64,000 nt of DNA, from NCBI GenBank assembly GCA_041398785.1, contig JAWKUA010000023.1, positions 1-64,000 on the forward strand, in the 5' to 3' direction. Positions 1 through 9,464 of this stretch are shown piece by piece. Below the pieces are notes generated by a model. It worked only from the letters and a program-made list of their open reading frames with translations. It was not told the origin of the DNA and ran no database searches. This stretch comes from Planctomycetaceae bacterium. Its GTDB lineage: Bacteria > Planctomycetota > Planctomycetia > Planctomycetales > Planctomycetaceae. The first letter of the stretch is position 1, and every line of letters begins with the position of its first letter. The translations under genes were made by a program, and so were the position numbers.

Positions 1-20
1 CCAAGGAAGCAGAATAACGG

Positions 21-73
21 TTCCTGACACCTTTTCTCTCTCTGACACCTTTTCTCTCTCACCTTTTTCTCCC
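21..73. repeat. Tandem TGACACCTTTTCTCTC repeat
   Basis: Two exact copies of TGACACCTTTTCTCTC start at 25 and 43, and a third degenerate copy (ACCTTTTTCTCCCC) follows from about 60. The unit is preceded by GGTTCC. A related core, TGACACCTTTATCGCCC, recurs at 36316 and 36483. I recall this GGTTCCTGACACC-type motif as a frequent intergenic repeat in planctomycetes; a link to REP-associated transposases is inference. It sits just past the 3' end of the response regulator gene. Confidence 0.7.
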
Positions 74-81
74 CAGATCTG

Positions 82-1497
82 TCACGTCGTGGCGTTGCGG
101 GAGTTGCCGTCCGGATTGTCGTACTTCGACAGCTTTTCACGGAGTGTCTCCCGGTGAATTCCGAGCAGTTGGGCGGCAGCCGAACGATTGCCGCCTGTCT
201 GCTTCATCGCGGCAGCAATCACCTCTGTTTCGATGATCTCCGACACCTTCAGCAGTGTCCCCGGTGTTTCGCTGGACATCGCTTGCCGCGCCCACTTCTG
301 AGCCGCGCGACGCAGTTCTTCGACTTCGCAGGCAGCATCGACCTCCGAATGTGGGACGGATTCCTCGATTGCTGTCGCATCGATCACGATTTCATTTGAA
401 GCCGTGGCAGCTCGAATGACCGTGTTTCGAAGCTCGCGGACGTTTCCCGGATACCGCTTCCGCTGCAGCCGGTTCAGCGCGGAGTTCGTGAATTTCCGAT
501 TTGTTCCGGGAGAGTATTGCTGCAGAAAACGGTCCGCCAGCAGGGGGACGTCATCAATCCGCTCCCGCAGCGGGGGTACCCGGATTTGGATCGCCGCCAG
601 GCGGTAGTACAGGTCTGGTCGAAAATGTTCCGTTGACCGCAGGATGTCGATGGGAACGTTCGTGGCCGCAACCAGGCGAAAGTCGGACTTCAGCGGACTC
701 GATGAACCGACCGGATAAAACTCACCGGACTCCATCGTCCGCAGCAACTTCACCTGTACACTCTTTGGAGCTTCACCAATCTCATCCAGAAACAGCGTTC
801 CGCCGTTGGCTTCAGCGATAACCCCGGCCTGGGGCTTATCCGCGCCCGTAAAGGCTCCTGCCGTGTGACCGAAAAGCTCGCGTTCCAGCAGTGCACCACT
901 CAGCGAAGCCAGATGCACGGCGACCAGAGGCTCGTTCTTCCGCTGACTGTGTTTGTGAAGCGCGCGCGCGACGAGTTCTTTGCCGACTCCGCTTTCGCCC
1001 GTAATCAGCACCGGAGCGTCATGCTGAGCAGCCATCGCAATCTGACGGAACAACTGCTGCATCGGCAGGGAGTCTCCAATGAGTTCTTCCGCGGCCGCCG
1101 GGCTGCCCCCGGGACAGTGATTCGGTTCCAGTTGCGCTGCTGATTCGGCGAGCGCACGCTTCAGCACCAGGACAACCTGGTCAAGGTCGAATGGCTTGGG
1201 AAGATAATCGAACGCTCCTTCCTGGACGGCAGTAACCGCAGTGGAAAGACTGCCATGCGCCGTCATCACAACCACAGGAGCACTCGAAATCTCGCGAAAT
1301 TCGGACATCGCCGTAAGACCGTCCATTTTCGGCAGTCGAATATCCAGCACGACGACATCGAAATCGTTTTGACGAGCCAGTCGCAGTCCTTCTTCTGCGG
1401 ACGCCGCTATCGTTGCCGAACAATCGAGTTCCGACAGCAATTCCTGAAAGCAGTGGCAGATCGCCGGCTCGTCATCAACGACAAGTACAGAGTTCAC
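82..1497 (-). CDS. Sigma-54-dependent response regulator, NtrC/AtoC type
   Basis: 471-residue cytoplasmic transcriptional activator with the complete NtrC layout. The receiver domain is at about 4-118, with acidic pocket D8/D9, phospho-acceptor D52 and K101. The AAA+ domain is at about 140-370, with Walker A GESGVGKE at 167-174 and the sigma-54 contact loop GAFTGA at 214-219. A Fis-type helix-turn-helix lies at the C-terminus, around NRSAAAQLLGIHRETL. The length is normal for the family. The start overlaps the stop of the upstream histidine kinase by 4 bp (ATGA), so the two are translationally coupled and almost certainly cognate. It should activate sigma-54 promoters when phosphorylated; the target genes cannot be read from this window. 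Confidence 0.95.
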   Translation of the reverse strand: MNSVLVVDDEPAICHCFQELLSELDCSATIAASAEEGLRLARQNDFDVVVLDIRLPKMDGLTAMSEFREISSAPVVVMTAHGSLSTAVTAVQEGAFDYLPKPFDLDQVVLVLKRALAESAAQLEPNHCPGGSPAAAEELIGDSLPMQQLFRQIAMAAQHDAPVLITGESGVGKELVARALHKHSQRKNEPLVAVHLASLSGALLERELFGHTAGAFTGADKPQAGVIAEANGGTLFLDEIGEAPKSVQVKLLRTMESGEFYPVGSSSPLKSDFRLVAATNVPIDILRSTEHFRPDLYYRLAAIQIRVPPLRERIDDVPLLADRFLQQYSPGTNRKFTNSALNRLQRKRYPGNVRELRNTVIRAATASNEIVIDATAIEESVPHSEVDAACEVEELRRAAQKWARQAMSSETPGTLLKVSEIIETEVIAAAMKQTGGNRSAAAQLLGIHRETLREKLSKYDNPDGNSRNATT

Positions 1498-2930
1498 TGG
1501 ATGACAGTCTCCGCTGAGGGTTCACGGGAAGTATGCGGTCGAGGTGCCGGCGCTGGAATTCGGATTTGCACGGAGGTGTACCCGCCGGCGCTCGACATGA
1601 TCAGGTCTCCGTGCTCCTGGTCGACGGCATGCTGCGCGATCGTCAGTCCCAGGCCGATTCCATCGACCTTCGTCGTTCGGAATGCCGACACCAGTTCCTG
1701 CCGGCTAAGACTGAATCCCGGTCCGGAATCGCGTACTTCGATCACGGCACAGTCGTCCTTTGCCAGCACTTCAGCGTGGATCGTTCCGCCCAAACCTGCT
1801 GCTTCGATGGCGTTCTGAACGATATTCAGCAGGGCTCCCTTCATTGACCGCGGTGAGACCAGTTCAACCGCCAGGGATTCCGGGACGTCAACGGTCAGCG
1901 CTGATTTCCAGTGAGTACAATAGGGCTGCAACAAATCAGTCACTTCCAGCAGCATCGTACAGAGATCGCAGACTTCAGCGGCGGAGGAACCGCTGTCCAC
2001 AGACGAATCGGCGCGAAGGGAAACCACAGCCATGACCTGCTCTTCGGTCAGTGCCAGTTGCGCCAGCGCCGTTGTGATCATTCTGTCGTCGGCGGTGCAG
2101 TTCCGCTGATGGAGTTGAATGGCCATTCGTGCTCCGGCGATCGAATTTCTAAGCTGATGCGCCAGCCCGCCGGAGAGTTGTCCCAGCAGTTGCAGACGTT
2201 CCGCCGTGAGTAACCGTTCACGCAAGGTCCGCAACTGATCAGAGAGCTGGTTGGCGGATGTCATCAGGTCGCGGATTTCATCGTCTCGTCCGGTCACTTC
2301 CACCGGGCCGAACTCACCGGATGGAAGGCGTCGAAACAACTCCCGAAGCTGGTCCACTCGACCTGCCACGCGACGGGAAATCAGCATCGCCAGAGCCAGG
2401 GCGAGTATCAGAATTGGCAACGCAGCGAGCAGCGGGGGCAACACGGAGTCCTGCCAAAGCAGTCGAAACTCCGTTTCCGGAAGCAGCACGAACAGGGTGC
2501 CGGGCCGCGGAGTATGGCTCCGATGGATGGCGGTCACGAGATATTTCCGGGAATCCAGGGAGGCCACATGAAACGATGATTCGCCGGCTCGTGCCACGCT
2601 CAGCGCCGCGAGTTTCGATCGCAGTGCCTCCGAAGAACCCATCGTTGACGCAGCCAGATTCTGATCGCAGTCAAGAACAACGACGTCACCGTCGATCATC
2701 GCCGCAATGCGTCCGACGACATCGTCAGTCAGCGGGTAAGAGGCATTTCCGATGGCATGAGCAACTGCGTCCATATGCCGGCGCGTTTCCGCACTGCTGA
2801 CCTCCGCTGCCAGCCATGCACTGACTGCGGTAAACAGAATCACGGCAAGAGTCAGAAGTCCCGCGATGGGAAGGAATATCTGATTGCGAAGCGGCCATCT
2901 CATCGTTTCTCGGTCCGGCGCCACTGACAC
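1494..2930 (-). CDS. Membrane sensor histidine kinase
   Basis: 478-residue sensor kinase, partner of the NtrC-type regulator it overlaps by 4 bp. There are two membrane segments (about 17-42 and 163-186) enclosing a periplasmic sensor region of about 120 residues. A HAMP-like linker follows, then the phosphorylated H258 in the motif GGLAHQLRNSIAG. The HATPase domain has an N box (NIVQNAIEAAG) and G boxes (DSGPGF, GIGLGL) near the C-terminus. The family autophosphorylates on His and passes phosphate to the regulator's Asp. The sensor region has no recognisable ligand-binding fold, so the signal is unknown. The start is the first ATG of the open frame, and I see no strong ribosome binding site there. 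Confidence 0.93.
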   Translation of the reverse strand: MSVAPDRETMRWPLRNQIFLPIAGLLTLAVILFTAVSAWLAAEVSSAETRRHMDAVAHAIGNASYPLTDDVVGRIAAMIDGDVVVLDCDQNLAASTMGSSEALRSKLAALSVARAGESSFHVASLDSRKYLVTAIHRSHTPRPGTLFVLLPETEFRLLWQDSVLPPLLAALPILILALALAMLISRRVAGRVDQLRELFRRLPSGEFGPVEVTGRDDEIRDLMTSANQLSDQLRTLRERLLTAERLQLLGQLSGGLAHQLRNSIAGARMAIQLHQRNCTADDRMITTALAQLALTEEQVMAVVSLRADSSVDSGSSAAEVCDLCTMLLEVTDLLQPYCTHWKSALTVDVPESLAVELVSPRSMKGALLNIVQNAIEAAGLGGTIHAEVLAKDDCAVIEVRDSGPGFSLSRQELVSAFRTTKVDGIGLGLTIAQHAVDQEHGDLIMSSAGGYTSVQIRIPAPAPRPHTSREPSAETVIQ

Positions 2931-3308
2931 ACGTGTCGAGCAGTCAGCTCTTCGTCAGGAGTTTCCAGTATAACAGGCATCCCGGAAGTCACGAGAATTG
3001 TTCCTCGCCGTCCGGTGCAGCGACCGCGATGCTGAAATCATCAGTGACGGATTCTCCGTCATGTTTGTCGGATTTCCCGTCGCTGCCGTGATGTCTCACC
3101 ACAGGCGTCCTGCGTTTGTCCTATTCGGCAGCCGGGAATGGAATTTGCCACTGGTCTGCCGAACGCTGGCGGACAAACCCGAAACTGCTGGAAGAATGGC
3201 GACGGGCTTCGGGCGCGAGTCTTTCACCATTTCGATGGTTTCGTGACATCGCGGTCAGCACTCCTTCTTCGGATAACCGTGAACGATTCGGAGTTGCGGA
3301 AGGTCTCA
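2931..3308. other. Divergent intergenic region
   Basis: 378 bp between the histidine kinase (leftward) and the DUF1559 gene (rightward), so promoters for both should lie here. I see no convincing -35/-10 pair, sigma-54 site, RNA gene or repeat. An open frame continues upstream of the DUF1559 start as far as 3138, but its translation looks non-coding. The Shine-Dalgarno-like GGAAGG at 3298-3303 belongs to the DUF1559 start at 3309. Confidence 0.6.
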
Positions 3309-4379
3309 ATGCCGGTAAAGGCGAATTTCAGACAGCTTGTACGAGATATTGACATGTCAGGTCCCAGAAGCATTCGACGAACGGCGTTTTCGCTGATCGA
3401 ACTCCTGGTTGTCATCGCAATCATCGCGATACTGATTGCGCTGTTGCTACCCGCTGTGCAGCAGGCGCGCGAAGCCGCTCGTCGAACGCAGTGCAGGAAC
3501 AATTTGAGGCAGATCGGCCTGGCGATGCACAACTACGCCGACGTTCACGGATTGCTGCCGCCAAGCTACTGCCTCGATCCGACAGGACGCTCCAGTTCCT
3601 GGTCAATTCACGGACGTCTGATGCCGTATCTTGAGCAGGGAAATCTTTATAACCAGATCGACCTCAGTGTCGCATGGTCAAACTACCCGGTCATTAGCGG
3701 CTTTCGCGTGCCGGGCTATGTGTGTCCCTCGGACCCGAAAGGCGACAATCTGCGGGACACATCAGCCACCGGCAGTACCAGCGGAATATCACTTTATCCT
3801 ACAACGTATGGCTTCAATTTCGGCACATGGTTGATTTTCGACCCGGCAACGGGACGGGGTGGCGACGGATTGTTCCATCCTAACAGTAGTATCCGAATCG
3901 AGCACGTCACGGATGGAACATCCAATACACTGATGGCCTCCGAAGTCCATGCATGGACCCACTACCTCAGGAATGGCGGTCCGGCCGCACCGTATGCGAC
4001 GCAGGTTCCTCAATCGCCGCAGGACGTGGCGGCAGCAGCCGCGCCGGGCACAACGGACCGCCTGCGTGAAGGCACGGGGCACACGGAATGGGCCAATGGC
4101 CATTGTCACCACAGCGGCGTAACCACCACACTGACTCCGAATACATTCGTACCCTTCGAGTTCGACGGAATCACCTATGATATTGACTTCAATTCACAGC
4201 AGGAGGGCCGAAATTTACGGCCTTCGTACGCGGCGCTGACGTCCCGCAGCTATCACACGGGCTCAGTCAATTCTCTTTTGGCGGATGGCTCTGTGCGGAC
4301 GATCAGCAACTCGATCGACTTTGGAGTGTGGCGTTCCCTTGGAACACGGAGCAGTGGCGAGGTTGTCGGTGAATTCTGA
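3309..4379 (+). CDS. DUF1559 protein with prepilin-type N-terminus
   Basis: 356-residue member of the DUF1559 (SBP_bac_10) family that is greatly expanded in planctomycetes. The N-terminus carries a type IV pilin/type II secretion pseudopilin signal: a basic leader, the cleavage site before FSLIELL (F27, E31) and a hydrophobic helix to about residue 50 ending in LLLPAVQQARE. The body has the usual family landmarks, RRTQCRNNLRQIGLAMHNY after the helix and an H-x-G-x-VN-xLLADGSV signature near the C-terminus. It is probably processed by a prepilin peptidase and placed at the cell surface; its function is unknown. Start 3309 is preferred over the ATG at 3354 because GGAAGG lies 5 bp upstream. 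Confidence 0.93.
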   Translation: MPVKANFRQLVRDIDMSGPRSIRRTAFSLIELLVVIAIIAILIALLLPAVQQAREAARRTQCRNNLRQIGLAMHNYADVHGLLPPSYCLDPTGRSSSWSIHGRLMPYLEQGNLYNQIDLSVAWSNYPVISGFRVPGYVCPSDPKGDNLRDTSATGSTSGISLYPTTYGFNFGTWLIFDPATGRGGDGLFHPNSSIRIEHVTDGTSNTLMASEVHAWTHYLRNGGPAAPYATQVPQSPQDVAAAAAPGTTDRLREGTGHTEWANGHCHHSGVTTTLTPNTFVPFEFDGITYDIDFNSQQEGRNLRPSYAALTSRSYHTGSVNSLLADGSVRTISNSIDFGVWRSLGTRSSGEVVGEF

Positions 4380-4508
4380 ACACCGACGACCGATCCGGCG
4401 GGTAGCCTGGCTGATTCCAGGAATCCTCCCGCCGGGTGCGGACGACGATCGGGCAAGTGCGAATTCCCAGGGGTTCGAAGCGTCGTCCGTCCGCCGCGAA
4501 CGGTCGCC

Positions 4509-7500
4509 CTACGGAACTGCGGACGTGCGCGGCAGTGGCTCTTGGGTCAGCAGCTCTCGAATAGCGGCGGACAGGGCGTTCCACGCTGGTCGGCTGCGGG
4601 GAGTGGTCATCAGTGCGCGGACGGCGAAATCGGCGGCCTCCAGCGCGGAGCGCTGCGATTTGTCCGGGCATGCGAGCAGGAACTCCGCCAGCTCGATGTT
4701 CGTGCGGCTTGAGAATTCAGTGTAGCCGAACGTCTTCGCGACACGCAGTGCCTGACGATAGCAGTATTCCGCAGCCAGCCAGTCCTGCAGCATTCGGTGG
4801 CAGCGTGCTTCGAAGACATGGACCAGAGCGTCGCGGTCGTTGAGTTCTCCCACCTTTCTCCAGTGCTGGATCGCACCCTGCCAGTTCTGGTCCGCTTCGC
4901 ACGAATATCCCTGCTGCACATGCCAGTCGCCGACGGCGCTCCGGCGGATCGGATCGTCGGGAATTCCGCTGCCGATTTTCAGCGGTTGCGGCTGCGAATC
5001 CCAGTGGTACAGCATCCGGTAAGCCGTCGCCAGCAGCCGGCGACCCTGAGGGTCAAACATCGCCCGGAACACAGCGCCGGGATAGCTGGCAGTTTTCAGT
5101 GTCAGCAGTTCATTGCCGTCGGCGGCGCGAAGCAACCGGATCAGGCCGTATTCGCCGGTACAAACGACGCGGCTTCCCGTCGGATCGAACGCCACCGACA
5201 ACGCAGCACCTTCATCCACGGAACGGTGCCAGACTTCCACCGCGACAGTCTTCGTCGGCAGGCGAAGCAGTCGCACAACGCCATCGTCTCCGGAAACGCA
5301 AACTTCGTCGCCGGTCGGATTGAACGCCACGCAGCGCAGAGGAGTATCAAAGTTTCCCACAACGTGCGCCACACCGCGCTGCAGATCCACGATGACCGCC
5401 TGTCCGTGATCGGTCACCAGGACGACGCGATTTTCATGACTGGCCGAATGGCGGACTCCGTCAACACCACTGTCGATTTCGGTGATCAACGTAAAGTTCG
5501 CCGCGTCGTGAACGAAAACCCGTCCGCGGTCATCAACGGAAACCAGGCATTCATCCGCATTGCCGGGCATCGAAGCGTCACGCGGCGAAAAGTGGACTCC
5601 CACAACGGGCGATTCATGAACGTCAATCGTGTGCTGCATTCGGCCGGCATCGTTCCACAGACGAACGCTGCGGTCGTCGCTTCCACTGGCCAGCAGCGAA
5701 CCGCTTGCGTTGTAGGCAACGCAGGTGACGGGTGCCGCGTGCCCCGTCAGTCGGTGAACCCGCCGCCAGCGTTCCAGGTCCACGACCTCGATCTCGTTGT
5801 GAATACGGGCGCTGCGACGGTCCGAACGAAGGTCGCCAACCAGAGCAGCCAGGGTGCCTGAAGGATGGACGGCAAGGTCCGTCGGATCCGCAGCGTCGGA
5901 CATCGTAAGCACCGACCGGACTTCGCCGCTGCGGTCGTGGATTCGAACCCGGGACTCGATCCCGCAGGTGACCAGGAATCGCGAGTCGGGTCCGAACGCC
6001 ACCTGGTGCGTATAGGCATGAACGGGGTAGTTGGCGGTTTCGCGAAGCGTCAACGGGTTCATCAGCCGGATGGGTGACGTACCTGTCCACAGGGCAATCA
6101 CCTGTCCGTCCGGACTGAACCGCATTCCGGTTCGGACGCCGGACGAATCAAACCGCGTCTGCAGAAGTTCAAAGCCTGAATCGTGGAATTCCCAGATCTT
6201 CAGAACCCCCTGGCCGTCACTCCCATAGCCGGACGCTGCCAGCAGCGACCCGTCAGGGTTGAATTCAACGGAACGTGTGTCCAGTGCGATGGGAAGCTGT
6301 TCCAACAGAATTCCGTCCGCACAATCGTGGATGGTGACTCCCAGGTTCCGACTGGCGACGGCCAGAATTCTTCCGTTCGGGTGAAAACTGACGGCATAGG
6401 CGCCACCGGATTCCTCCAGTCCCTGACACGTGACGCATCGCTGGTCATCGGGATCGATGCCGAAGATCTTTGCTGTGTGACCGTCCGGCACAGCAACTCG
6501 GCGGCCTCCGGGACCAAACGCCGCTCCCCAGTTGGACATTCTGTTTTCCACCGGAAACTGCTTTACAACCCGGCCGGACTGTGAATCGTGCAATATGGCA
6601 GTCCCGTGACCGCAGACCAGCAGAGTCCGGCTGTCCGGGCTGAACGCCAGAGACAGCCCCATGCCGTCTTTGGCATACTTCCACTTCTGCCGACCGGTTT
6701 CGAGATCCCAGACAATGACCTGGCGGTTTGAGTTTTCGATGTATGATCCTCGCAGCGCGGCGACGAGCATTCCGTTTGCGCTGACTTCCACCCGCCCCTG
6801 ATTCGGCACGTGGCCGTCGAGCACGGCCGTCGTCGAATTCGCCGCCGCGTTCAGCAGGTCCCACTCCCAGCCGCGATAGTCCGGATCGCATTCCTGAAGA
6901 ATCCGGTTGCCGACATCCATCGATCCGGACTGGATCTCGCGATCCGCCGCCTGAATCTGCTGGCGATAGAGCCGTTCTTCGGAAACAAGCCGCTGCCGCT
7001 GTTGCTCGCGCTCGGCCGATTGGGCGATTTCCGCGGCAACTTTCGCACTGGTCAGTCCGTCTTCCGCTCGCAGCCACTGCCAGAACACGCCGGCGGTTCC
7101 CGCAACGATTGTCAGCACCAGCAGAACGCTGAGAGCCGCGATACCCCGATGCCGCATCGCCAGCCGTCCCGCGCGTTCGAGGAAACTGACCGGCCTGGCA
7201 TGAATCGGAAGTCCCTGCAGAAACCGCTGCAGGTCCTCGCGAAGCCGTGCCGCCGACAGGTATCGATCGCGAGGACTGCGTTCCAGGCACTTCATGCAGA
7301 TCGTCTGCAGATCGCGGGGAACGCCGGGCCGCAGTTGCCGGATTCCCGGAGGATCCACAGCCTGCATCTGCTCCAGAATCTCCACAACCGATGTGCCGTG
7401 GTACGGCGGTCGACCGGTCAGCAGTTCATACAGGATGGCTCCCAGCGAATAGATGTCCGCCGGCGGACCGGCATTCAGTGAACCGCGCGCCTGTTCCGGC

Positions 7501-8414
7501 GCCATGTAACCGGGCGTTCCAAGGATCGCACCCGTTCGCGTTTGCCGGACCGCGGCTTCCGAAAGATGGCGAGCCAGGCCGAAGTCAGAGATTCGAGGCG
7601 ATCCGTCTGGGGCCATCAGCACGTTGCCCGGCTTCAGGTCACGGTGGACGATTCCCTGATCGTGTGCGGCTGCAACGGCGGTGGCCAGCGTCGTCACCAG
7701 TTCCGCCGCTGCGCGCGGAGCGAACGTTGTGTGACCGAGCATGGTCGCCAGGCTTCCGTCTTCCAGAATTTCCATCGACATGAAGTCGCAGCCGGAATCC
7801 TGGCCGACCTCGTAAACCTGCACGATGTTGGGATGCCGCAGCCGCGCGGTCAGTTCGGCCTCCGCATGAAAGCGTTCCCGAGACTCCTCATCGCCGAATG
7901 GCCGCAGAACCTTCACAGCCACCGTTCGGTCCAGACCCGCCTGCCGCGCTCGGAAGACGATGCCGGTGGCGCCGCTGCCGATTTCCTCCTGAAGTTCATA
8001 CTGCCCGACTCGACGGGAATTCGTCAGGCGAGACCAGTGACTGACGGCATCCCGTGAGAGATCAATGCCGGGAATTGTGGAATCGGAATCGACCTCGGCA
8101 ACGGGCGTCGTCTCGGGCGACTCGGTTTCGCGAAACGCCTCATGGACTTCGAACAGACGTTCGATCCGTTCCGCCCACTGCGGAAACCGTTCGGCGTACT
8201 CGTCGGCGCACGGTGAGTCGCCGGCTTCTTCCCGCGCGGTGATTTCGGCGTAGACAAGATCCAGAGCCTGTTCGATATCAGCGGCCGTATCCGGACGCCG
8301 AGCCAGCAGGTCTTCAACCGGACGAGCCTTGCCGGAAAGAACCGCGCGGCGCACTTCATCGGCTGCGGAGTCCGGAAAACCGGTTTCTGAGGCGTCGATT
8401 GGCTGCTGCTTCAT
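4509..8414 (-). CDS. Ser/Thr protein kinase with TM segment, WD40 repeats and TPR-like tail
   Basis: 1301-residue transmembrane Hanks-type kinase. Residues 1-130 resemble the N-terminal region of other planctomycete kinases (YAERFPQW motif at about 73-80). The kinase domain at about 138-400 has Gly-loop GSGATG, K168, catalytic HRDLKPGN (D259), DFG D277 and APEQARG. One membrane helix spans about 424-448. The C-terminal half, probably outside the cytoplasm, is a run of WD40 blades from about 530 to 1130, followed by a TPR-like helical tail (about 1190-1280). All catalytic residues are present, so it should be active. It is transcribed away from an ECF sigma factor 387 bp upstream, a pairing common in this phylum; regulation of that factor by the kinase is inference. 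Confidence 0.93.
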   Translation of the reverse strand: MKQQPIDASETGFPDSAADEVRRAVLSGKARPVEDLLARRPDTAADIEQALDLVYAEITAREEAGDSPCADEYAERFPQWAERIERLFEVHEAFRETESPETTPVAEVDSDSTIPGIDLSRDAVSHWSRLTNSRRVGQYELQEEIGSGATGIVFRARQAGLDRTVAVKVLRPFGDEESRERFHAEAELTARLRHPNIVQVYEVGQDSGCDFMSMEILEDGSLATMLGHTTFAPRAAAELVTTLATAVAAAHDQGIVHRDLKPGNVLMAPDGSPRISDFGLARHLSEAAVRQTRTGAILGTPGYMAPEQARGSLNAGPPADIYSLGAILYELLTGRPPYHGTSVVEILEQMQAVDPPGIRQLRPGVPRDLQTICMKCLERSPRDRYLSAARLREDLQRFLQGLPIHARPVSFLERAGRLAMRHRGIAALSVLLVLTIVAGTAGVFWQWLRAEDGLTSAKVAAEIAQSAEREQQRQRLVSEERLYRQQIQAADREIQSGSMDVGNRILQECDPDYRGWEWDLLNAAANSTTAVLDGHVPNQGRVEVSANGMLVAALRGSYIENSNRQVIVWDLETGRQKWKYAKDGMGLSLAFSPDSRTLLVCGHGTAILHDSQSGRVVKQFPVENRMSNWGAAFGPGGRRVAVPDGHTAKIFGIDPDDQRCVTCQGLEESGGAYAVSFHPNGRILAVASRNLGVTIHDCADGILLEQLPIALDTRSVEFNPDGSLLAASGYGSDGQGVLKIWEFHDSGFELLQTRFDSSGVRTGMRFSPDGQVIALWTGTSPIRLMNPLTLRETANYPVHAYTHQVAFGPDSRFLVTCGIESRVRIHDRSGEVRSVLTMSDAADPTDLAVHPSGTLAALVGDLRSDRRSARIHNEIEVVDLERWRRVHRLTGHAAPVTCVAYNASGSLLASGSDDRSVRLWNDAGRMQHTIDVHESPVVGVHFSPRDASMPGNADECLVSVDDRGRVFVHDAANFTLITEIDSGVDGVRHSASHENRVVLVTDHGQAVIVDLQRGVAHVVGNFDTPLRCVAFNPTGDEVCVSGDDGVVRLLRLPTKTVAVEVWHRSVDEGAALSVAFDPTGSRVVCTGEYGLIRLLRAADGNELLTLKTASYPGAVFRAMFDPQGRRLLATAYRMLYHWDSQPQPLKIGSGIPDDPIRRSAVGDWHVQQGYSCEADQNWQGAIQHWRKVGELNDRDALVHVFEARCHRMLQDWLAAEYCYRQALRVAKTFGYTEFSSRTNIELAEFLLACPDKSQRSALEAADFAVRALMTTPRSRPAWNALSAAIRELLTQEPLPRTSAVP

Positions 8415-8801
8415 GTCACGGCACGTCCGGGGCGTCCGACAGCCTTCCCAACCCGGCGCCGCGATCGACTCGCCGGGACAGACACAGTTTCACAAGAGAC
8501 GCCGGATGTTCATACTGTGAAAACTGTTTCGCACGATGCGGTTCACGAATCCGAACATGTCAGGGCCGGGGATTGAATGAACGTCAGCGACCCGCGGTTC
8601 GGCGGATGATTTGACAACGGACCGGCGGCGATGGAATCGCCGAATGCGTCACGTCTGCGATGCCGATCGATGGGCCGTTCGAAACGGGAATCCGTGGTGA
8701 ATTCCTGTTTTGCACCATTCACGCCGGAACCGGACGAGTTTTCCGCAACTGCGCCGACCCGGCGGCGAGAATGAAACTCCGAGAGATCCCGTCTTCCCGA
8801 G
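8415..8801. other. Divergent intergenic region between kinase and ECF sigma factor
   Basis: 387 bp with leftward (kinase) and rightward (sigma factor) genes on either side. No RNA gene, repeat or clear sigma-70 type promoter could be picked out by eye. A shared divergent promoter controlled by the neighbouring ECF factor would be expected here, but I cannot identify its motif. Confidence 0.5.
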
Positions 8802-9389
8802 TTGCCCGTGAACACAGCTCTTGAGTTTCAAAGCCTTCTGAATCGAGCCGCCGACGGCGATACGAATGCGATGGCCGACCTGGCTCGACGCTATGAACCG
8901 GAAGTCCGAATTGTCGCCCGCGCGCGGCTGAGCCGGCAACTGCGACCGTACCTGGATTCCATGGATATCACTCAGTCCGTGCATCGAAGCCTGATGACCG
9001 GGCTGCGAGCGGGGAAATTCGACATCGCCACGCCGGAGAAGCTGATCGGACTGGCGGTGACAATCGTTCGCCGCAAGATCGCAAAACGCTGGCGAAAACT
9101 TCGCCGGCAAACACGCGACAGCCACTTCGGTACCACAGAAATCGACAACGGGCAGCCCGTCAGCACCGATTCCGCCGGAGAACTTGTCGACGCGGAGGAT
9201 CAGTTCCGGTTTCTGGTCGATGGACTCAGCGATACCGACCGCCGGCTTGTCGAACTGCGAATGGCCGGACATAACACCGCCGAAGCCGCCCGCCGGCTGG
9301 GAATGAATCCGGACGTCGTGCGAGTGCGGCTCAGTCGGCTGCGCAGCCACTTGCGTGACCGACTGGATCGCCAGGGGCGCGCGAGGTAG
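8802..9389 (+). CDS. ECF-family RNA polymerase sigma factor
   Basis: About 195-residue sigma-70-like factor of the planctomycete ECF type that co-occurs with Ser/Thr kinases. Region 2 is seen in MADLARRYEPEVRIVARARL and SMDITQSVHRSL. Region 4 is a helix-turn-helix around LVELRMAGHNTAEAARRLGM followed by VRVRLSRLRSHLRDRL. Translation starts at TTG 8802 or at GTG 8808; neither has a good ribosome binding site, so the start is uncertain by two codons. It faces the divergent kinase gene. No separate anti-sigma factor is adjacent, which fits control through the kinase (inference). Confidence 0.9.
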   Translation: MPVNTALEFQSLLNRAADGDTNAMADLARRYEPEVRIVARARLSRQLRPYLDSMDITQSVHRSLMTGLRAGKFDIATPEKLIGLAVTIVRRKIAKRWRKLRRQTRDSHFGTTEIDNGQPVSTDSAGELVDAEDQFRFLVDGLSDTDRRLVELRMAGHNTAEAARRLGMNPDVVRVRLSRLRSHLRDRLDRQGRAR

Positions 9390-9464
9390 CTCCGGCGATC
9401 GCGCAATCAGGTGCTTCTGACCAGGCGTTGACGGCTTTGTCGATCGGCAGATAACATCGCCCGG

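Noticed and set aside
5938..5965. tRNA T-arm-like GATTCGAACCCGGGA sequence
   Set aside because: It lies inside the WD40 part of the first kinase gene, and no acceptor stem, D-arm or anticodon arm can be formed around it.
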